This document shows positions 16,372 through 20,745 of a DNA stretch of 20,745 nucleotides, piece after piece; the first letter of the stretch is position 1; each line of letters starts with the position of its first letter. Position numbers and translations under genes: made by a program. The notes beneath the pieces were generated by a model. That model had not been told where the DNA came from. It ran no database searches and worked only from the letters and a program-made list of their open reading frames with translations. The DNA comes from CAYLZW01 sp964388085 (GTDB lineage: Bacteria > Myxococcota > UBA727 > CAYLZW01), in NCBI GenBank assembly GCA_964388085.1, contig CAYLZW010000080.1:1-20745 (forward strand), in the 5' to 3' direction.

Positions 16372-17019
16372 ATGAGCGAGCAAGGCCGCCGGCGGATGAT
16401 TGAGGTCGACCTCCCGCGCGCCGGAGTGAAGGACCCGCGCGTCGTCGCCGCCATGGCGCGCGTGCCGCGAGAGCAGTTCGTCCCCGCGCCCCTGCGCGCG
16501 CGCGCCTACGAGGACCGGCCGCTCCCCATCGGACATGGGCAGACCATCAGCCAGCCTGGTGTCGTCGGGCTGATGACCCAGCTGCTGCAGCTCGAGGCGG
16601 ACGCGCGCGTGCTCGAGGTCGGCACCGGCTGCGGCTACCAGACCGCCGTGCTCGCCGAGCTCGCGGGGACCGTGTTCAGCGTCGAGCGCATCCCCGCTCT
16701 CTCGGCCGAGGCGCGCCGGAACCTCGACGAAGCGGGCTGCCCGAACATCCAGCTCCGCGTCGGCGACGGACACCTCGGCTGGCCCGACAAGGCACCCTAC
16801 GACGCCATCGTGGTCACCGCGGCTCCCCCGAAGGTGCCCGCCGCGCTCGTCGACCAGCTCGCCGAAGGGGGCCGCCTCGTGCTGCCCGTCGGCGAAGGTT
16901 GGCAGCAGCTGCTCGTGCTCGAGAAGCGCGGCGCTCGCGTGCGCGAGGAGCGTCATGGCCTCGTCCGCTTCGTGCCGATGCTGCCGGGGGTCATCGCGGC
17001 CAGCGAGGGCGAGGCGTAG
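16372..17019 (+). CDS. pcm: Protein-L-isoaspartate O-methyltransferase, 215 aa
   Basis: It uses S-adenosylmethionine to methylate isoaspartyl residues in aged proteins, starting their repair. Family marks in order: RVPREQFVP (31-39), GHGQTISQPGVVGLM (55-69), the SAM-binding motif VLEVGTGCGYQTAVL (80-94), the acidic residue at the end of strand two in VERI, a PYDAIVVTAAPP segment (142-153), GGRLVLPVG (166-174) and the C-terminal RFVPM.PG. The length is standard. The ATG at 16372 is set by a strong AGGAGAGGAG site. It is the only plus-strand gene here; its stop is 14 bp from the stop of the convergent membrane-protein gene at 17034. Cytoplasmic; an exported form is not suggested, as there is no signal peptide. 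Confidence 0.93.
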   Translation: MSEQGRRRMIEVDLPRAGVKDPRVVAAMARVPREQFVPAPLRARAYEDRPLPIGHGQTISQPGVVGLMTQLLQLEADARVLEVGTGCGYQTAVLAELAGTVFSVERIPALSAEARRNLDEAGCPNIQLRVGDGHLGWPDKAPYDAIVVTAAPPKVPAALVDQLAEGGRLVLPVGEGWQQLLVLEKRGARVREERHGLVRFVPMLPGVIAASEGEA

Positions 17020-17033
17020 CTCGCCCGTGCGCG

Positions 17034-17573
17034 TCAACGCTCGCGCAGGATCTTGCAGCGATCGCGCGTGCGCTCCACCTTGCGTGACTCGTCGACGGTG
17101 ATGAGGTCACCGTCCATGTGCCGGACGCCCGTGGCGCTCGCGAGGAAGCGATCCTTCTCGTAGCGCTCCACGGCGTAGTCGTAGGGGCCGGTGTCGACCT
17201 TCGGCGCGAAGCCGATCTCATAGAGCGCGCCGTAGCGTCCGTTCTTCTCGTGGAAGCCCTCCTCGAGATACGAGATCACGCGCAGGACGCCGACCGCCTC
17301 TTCCTGCGTGTAGAAGCACGAGTCGAGCATGCGCGGGCTGCCATAGAGGGCTGAGATGATGGCGGCGGGGATCAGCACGGCGCTGACCAACAGGGCCATG
17401 GCGGCGAAGAGCGTGCCCTCCTCGGCGCCGCGTGAGCGTCGGATCTGCACCAGCGACACGACGGCGAGCACGGCGCCGACGGGGAAACACAACAAGATGG
17501 TCGCGACCAGCGCCGGCAGCGCGAAGCGGTTCGTCGGCCTGCGGACATCAACGGGAGGGTCGCTGCTCGGCAT
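17034..17573 (-). CDS. Two-helix membrane protein with pilin-like C-terminal domain, 179 aa
   Basis: After a short polar start (MPSSDPPVDVRRPTNR), two transmembrane segments are visible at about residues 18-42 and 55-77, joined by a charged loop (QIRRSRGAEEG), an arrangement like DUF4190 proteins. The C-terminal part (about 86-165) looks like the soluble part of type IV pilin or GspG-like proteins: a helix EEAVGVLRVISYLEEGFHEK, then NGRYGALYEIGFAP, YDYAVERY and FLASATGVRHMDGDLITVDE. No prepilin peptidase site is present, so it is not a normal pilin. It begins only six bases after the GH13-like gene stop, so it is the last gene of that run. Function unknown. Confidence 0.75.
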   Translation of the reverse strand: MPSSDPPVDVRRPTNRFALPALVATILLCFPVGAVLAVVSLVQIRRSRGAEEGTLFAAMALLVSAVLIPAAIISALYGSPRMLDSCFYTQEEAVGVLRVISYLEEGFHEKNGRYGALYEIGFAPKVDTGPYDYAVERYEKDRFLASATGVRHMDGDLITVDESRKVERTRDRCKILRER

Positions 17574-17579
17574 GGCTGC

Positions 17580-18962
17580 TCAATAGCCTCTGAAGAAGCG
17601 CGCGCCCGCGGGATCTTTCTCGTCGGGGACGAGCACGCGCGCGCCTTGGGAAGGGAGCTCGAGGGTGACCGAGCCCGATCGCACGAGCGCGCCCGGGCCG
17701 CCGAGGGCGTCGCGCAGCTTCAGCCCGTCCGGCAGGTCGCACACGGGGGCGAACAGCTTGCGCACGCGCAGCTGCGCCGCGCGGTTCACGGCGACGATGA
17801 CGGTCTCGCGCGGATCGGCGGTCACGCGCGCGTAGGCGAGGATCTCGTCCTCCCCGTCGGGGGTGAGGTCGACGAAGGCGCCGTGCCGCAGCGCGTGTCG
17901 GTCGCGGCGCAGGGCGCCGAGCGTGCGGTACAGCTCGAACAGCTCCATGTCCCAGCGGCGCTCGTCCCAGATCATGTCCGGGATGTGACGAGGGGGATCC
18001 TTGCCGGCGAGCCCCACCTCCTCGCCGTAGAACACATGCGCGCAGCCGGGCAGCGTGAAGCCGAGCAGCGCCGCGAGCCTCGTTCGGAAGGGGTCGCCGA
18101 TGAGGTAGCGCAGCCTCGGCGTGTCGTGCCCGGAGAGGACGTTCCAGCAGCTCGAGAGCGCGTGGCCGTAGCGCCCCGCGAGGTCGCGCAGAAGGCGCGC
18201 GATCTGACGCGCCGGCACCTGTCCGCGCAGGTAGCTGACGAGGCCCTCGCGCAGGTAGTGGTTCACGACCGCGTCGAGCAGGCCGTCTTTCACGTAGCGG
18301 TCGGCGAAGCCCTTGATGTCGCCGATGACGAAGCGATCGTCGGCGACGGTGAGCGAGCCGCGGCTGGTCTCGCGCAGGATGCTGTAGCCGACCGCGTCCG
18401 CGCGCAGGATGCGCCAGCCGCGCACGCCGGCGTGCAGCCAGTGGTGCATCACGCTGTGCTCGCCCGTGAACAGGCGCCGCCGCACCTGCGCGCTGGCGAG
18501 ATCGAGCTCGGGTTCGCTGCCCTCGTCATCGCGCGCGGCGTACCCATGGCGATACTGCGAGCCGAAGGTGAAGTACGCGCGCGTGCGCTGCTCCGGTGGG
18601 TACTGCGACTCGTCGGGCCCGTGTGCGCACGCGCTCTGAAACCAGGGGTGCTCCGTGCTCACGTGATCGAAGGCGCCGGTGAGCACCACCGAGATGCCGC
18701 GCTCGCGAGCGCGCGCACACAAAGAGCGCAGGTCGTCCTCGGAGCCGAGCGCCGGATCGATGCGGAAGAAGTCGCTCGTGTGCAAGCGCAGCGGATCGGG
18801 CGAAGGAAACAGCGGCGTGAGCGCGAGGCCATCCACGCCGAGGCGCTCGAGGTGCGGCAGCTTCTTCTCGACGGCGGCGAGCGGCGACGTCTGTGCGCTC
18901 GGGTCGAAGCGGTCCGGCACTACCTCGTAGACGAGGGACGGGCAGAGCTGCGCATACGACAC
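17580..18962 (-). CDS. GH13 alpha-amylase-like protein with substituted catalytic residues, 460 aa
   Basis: The fold is clear: SLVYEVVPDRF, LGVDGLALTPLFPS, DHVSTEHPWFQ, SGHDTPRLRY, FYGEEVGLAG and DMIWDERRWD all match the neopullulanase/cyclomaltodextrinase type of GH13. The catalytic sites do not. Region I reads LTGAFDH (residues 94-100) instead of LDGVFNH; region II reads GWRILRAD (182-189), placing Leu186 where GWRLD has the nucleophile; region III reads VIGDIKG, with Asp215 where the acid/base Glu is expected. Only region IV (His279-Asp280) is intact. It is therefore probably inactive as a glycosidase, or has a changed chemistry. It lacks a signal peptide and the N-terminal carbohydrate-binding domain of neopullulanases. 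The start is GTG at 18962, nine bases after the hemW stop; no strong ribosome site is visible, consistent with coupled translation. Confidence 0.85.
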   Translation of the reverse strand: MSYAQLCPSLVYEVVPDRFDPSAQTSPLAAVEKKLPHLERLGVDGLALTPLFPSPDPLRLHTSDFFRIDPALGSEDDLRSLCARARERGISVVLTGAFDHVSTEHPWFQSACAHGPDESQYPPEQRTRAYFTFGSQYRHGYAARDDEGSEPELDLASAQVRRRLFTGEHSVMHHWLHAGVRGWRILRADAVGYSILRETSRGSLTVADDRFVIGDIKGFADRYVKDGLLDAVVNHYLREGLVSYLRGQVPARQIARLLRDLAGRYGHALSSCWNVLSGHDTPRLRYLIGDPFRTRLAALLGFTLPGCAHVFYGEEVGLAGKDPPRHIPDMIWDERRWDMELFELYRTLGALRRDRHALRHGAFVDLTPDGEDEILAYARVTADPRETVIVAVNRAAQLRVRKLFAPVCDLPDGLKLRDALGGPGALVRSGSVTLELPSQGARVLVPDEKDPAGARFFRGY

Positions 18963-18971
18963 CCGGCAGGC

Positions 18972-20198
18972 TTATGCCTCCGTCTCCGTGCCGTAAAGGC
19001 CCGCGGCCGAGAGCACCTCGCGCGCGACGGCGTCCGAGAAGCGAGCGCCGAGCGGCGTGAGGCGCGCTTGCGTTCCGTCCCGCACGACGTGACCTCTCGC
19101 CACGGCGACGTCGAGCGCGCCAGCGAGCGCTCGCGGCACTTCCACGTGATGTCTGCGCGCCAAAACCGCGGCGTCGATCCCGAGCTTCAGATCACGCAGC
19201 CCGAACGCGGCGGACTCCGCGAACGCCTGCCGCGGTGACAGCCGCTCCTCCTCGTAGCGCGCGCGGGCGCTCGCGAGCAGCCACGCGTCCGCGCGCCCCA
19301 GGGTGTGGCGTCGCGCCACGCCGCCGTCGTCGCACAGCCGCATGGAGTGAGCGCCGGGCCCGAGGCCGAGGTAGCTGCCGCGCGCCCAGTAGAGGCGGTT
19401 GTGACGGCTCTCCTCGCCGGGACGCGCGAAGCTCGAGACCTCGTACTGCTCGAGGCCGTGCGCGGGCAACAGCTCCTGCAGGGCCTCGTACGCGTCCGCC
19501 TGGCGCTCTTCGTCGACGTCGTTGCGGCGGCCTCTGGCGATGAGCTTCACGAGCGGGGTGCCCGGCTCCACCGAGAGCAGGTACGCGCTCACGTGCCCCA
19601 CGCCGAGCCGCGCCGCGTGCTCCACGTCGAGCCGGAGGCGGGCGGGCGGCTCGTCCGGCACGCCGCAGATGAGATCCAGCGACACGCGCTCGAAGCCGGC
19701 GTGCAGCGCCTCCTCGACCACCCGGGTGGCCGCGGCGCCGTCGTGGGCGCGGCCGAGCCAGCGCAGCACCTCGTCGTCGAAGCTCTGCACCCCGAGCGAG
19801 AGGCGGTTGACGCCGGCCGCGAACAGGCGCGCGAGCGTGCCCGGCGCGAGATCCTCGGGGTTCGCCTCGAGCGTCACCTCGGCGTCCGACGAGAGCCCGG
19901 CGTGCAGGCGCGCGCTCTCGACCACCGCCGCCACGCTGTCGACGCTGAGCGCGCTCGGCGTGCCGCCGCCGAGATAGAGCGTGCCGGCGGGCGCGCCCGG
20001 CGCCTCGCTCCGGCGCGCGCGGAGCTCTTCGTCGAGCGCGGGCGCGAAGCGGGGATCGGCGCGGCCGATCTCGAAGTAGAAGTCACAGTACGAGCAGCGA
20101 CGACGACACCAGGGCACGTGCACGTACAGGCCCCAGGGCTCGCCAAGGCCAGGCGGGTGGCGGTGGGCGTCGCGGTCGGGGTTCGGCTCGCTCGTCAT
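18972..20198 (-). CDS. hemW: Radical SAM family heme chaperone HemW, 408 aa
   Basis: It belongs to the HemN/HemW radical SAM family. After a short polar leader comes LYVHVPWCRRRCSYCDFYF, with the 4Fe-4S ligands Cys31, Cys35 and Cys38; then GGGTPS (77-82), EANPEDL (111-117), LSLGVQSFDDEVL (133-145), DLICGVP (175-181) and QYEVSSFARPGEESRHNRLYW, whose HNRLYW (266-271) matches the HNxxYW typical of HemW rather than HemN. Family knowledge: HemW binds heme and delivers it to target proteins and is not itself a coproporphyrinogen oxidase. No Shine-Dalgarno is visible before ATG 20198; it follows the isochorismatase-like gene by 32 bp and is likely co-transcribed. Confidence 0.92.
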   Translation of the reverse strand: MTSEPNPDRDAHRHPPGLGEPWGLYVHVPWCRRRCSYCDFYFEIGRADPRFAPALDEELRARRSEAPGAPAGTLYLGGGTPSALSVDSVAAVVESARLHAGLSSDAEVTLEANPEDLAPGTLARLFAAGVNRLSLGVQSFDDEVLRWLGRAHDGAAATRVVEEALHAGFERVSLDLICGVPDEPPARLRLDVEHAARLGVGHVSAYLLSVEPGTPLVKLIARGRRNDVDEERQADAYEALQELLPAHGLEQYEVSSFARPGEESRHNRLYWARGSYLGLGPGAHSMRLCDDGGVARRHTLGRADAWLLASARARYEEERLSPRQAFAESAAFGLRDLKLGIDAAVLARRHHVEVPRALAGALDVAVARGHVVRDGTQARLTPLGARFSDAVAREVLSAAGLYGTETEA

Positions 20199-20230
20199 CG
20201 CGTCAGCGTTCGCGCCGGCGGGCCAAGAGA

Positions 20231-20745
20231 TCAGGCCGGCTCTCCCTCGTCGGAGATCGCTCTACCCTCTTGGGAGAGCGGCAGGTGCGGCGCCGGCTCC
20301 GGCCCCCACGGGCGCCAGACGTCGCGGATGAGGCGCATGGCGTACTCGTGATCCGCCGGATCGGCGGCGCAGGCGCACGGCTCGGGGACGACGACGTGGA
20401 AGCCGCGCGCGTAGGCGTCTCCCGCCGTCAGCAGGATGGACGTGTGCGTCTCGACGCCGGCGAGCGTCAGGCGATGCACCCCTTCGGGCAGCGACGCGTC
20501 GAGGCCAGTGCCGTAGAACGCGCTCGGGGTGTGGCGGATCAGCACGGTCTCGCCCGTCCTCGGGGTGAGCTCCGGGATGACGGCGGCCTTGCCGTCCGGG
20601 CGCTCGCCGCACGCGAAGATCACCGGCCGGCCACGCTCCCGGAAGTAGCGCAGCTCACCGCGGATGTAGCGGATCAGATCTCGCGCGCCCGGCACCTCCG
20701 CCACCTTGTCGGGGGTCATGTCGATGATTATAAGTGCCCGGTCTG
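20231..20745 (-). CDS. Isochorismatase-like hydrolase family protein with substituted catalytic Lys and Cys, 5' end cut by window edge
   Basis: The frame continues beyond the right edge: before the ATG at 20719 it reads RALIIIDM, the normal first strand of the isochorismatase fold with its catalytic Asp (bases 20720-20722), so 20719 is an internal Met and the true start lies outside. Family marks: GARDLIRYIRGELRYFRERG, VIPELTPRTGE, SAFYGTGLDASL, LAGVETHTSILLTAGDAY and VVVPEPCA. In cysteine hydrolases of this fold the triad is Asp-Lys-Cys; here the Lys position (four before SAF) is Arg and the Cys position is Ser (GVETHTS). It may be a non-Cys member such as isochorismatase-type enzymes, or inactive. 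The gene is upstream of hemW by 32 bp on the same strand. Confidence 0.82.
   Translation of the reverse strand, partial: DRALIIIDMTPDKVAEVPGARDLIRYIRGELRYFRERGRPVIFACGERPDGKAAVIPELTPRTGETVLIRHTPSAFYGTGLDASLPEGVHRLTLAGVETHTSILLTAGDAYARGFHVVVPEPCACAADPADHEYAMRLIRDVWRPWGPEPAPHLPLSQEGRAISDEGEPA

Noticed and set aside
20720..20745. AT-rich CTTATAATC at the right edge as a -10 promoter box
   Set aside because: These bases are in-frame codons for LIIIDM, the conserved first strand of the isochorismatase fold, so they are coding.

Overview
The window is GC-rich (roughly two thirds by eye), densely coded and almost entirely transcribed from the minus strand. Its gene content is typical of a free-living Myxococcota (deltaproteobacterial) genome, perhaps a Polyangia or Sandaracinaceae-like lineage: giant secreted Met-zincin lipoproteins, an FHA domain fused to an enhancer-binding-protein-like module, a TonB-dependent receptor and many signal peptides. 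The assignment rests on gene style, not on a marker gene. There are no tRNA or rRNA genes, insertion sequences or CRISPR arrays.

Left part (1-8947, all minus strand). A three-gene unit is read leftward: a signal-peptide-bearing predicted outer-membrane beta-barrel protein (7621-8820), a 1431-residue zinc metalloprotease-like lipoprotein (3238-7533) and a paralogous metalloprotease-like lipoprotein cut by the left edge of the window (1-3139). Both proteases carry HExGHxxGLxHNF plus a downstream SSIMDY Met-turn, and both have an EF-hand-like acidic loop near residue 200. Upstream of the barrel gene is a very good sigma-54 (-24/-12) promoter match at 8931-8947, with a perfect dyad about 100 bp further upstream at enhancer distance. 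Next to it (9120-10829) lies a gene whose product looks like a sigma-54 activator with an FHA domain and a Fis-type helix-turn-helix. Its AAA+ core has lost the GAFTGA loop, the Walker B acidic pair and the arginine-finger region. This neighbourhood is the best candidate here for an undescribed system: an envelope protease/barrel module under sigma-54 control.

Middle part (10933-16255, minus strand). gluQ (tRNA-Asp glutamyl-queuosine synthetase), a somewhat divergent NAD-dependent DNA ligase (ligA) and a TonB-dependent receptor are tightly packed; ligA and the receptor gene overlap by ATGA. A 116-bp divergent intergenic region separates gluQ from pcm (L-isoaspartyl O-methyltransferase, 16372-17019), the only plus-strand gene.

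Right part (17034-20745, minus strand). A compact run starts outside the window: an isochorismatase-like protein (cut by the right edge) with substituted catalytic Lys and Cys, hemW, a GH13 amylase-like protein in which most catalytic residues are substituted, and a two-helix membrane protein with a pilin-like tail. Two adjacent probable pseudoenzymes in one run, plus the pseudo-activator at 9120-10829, are a notable theme of the window.
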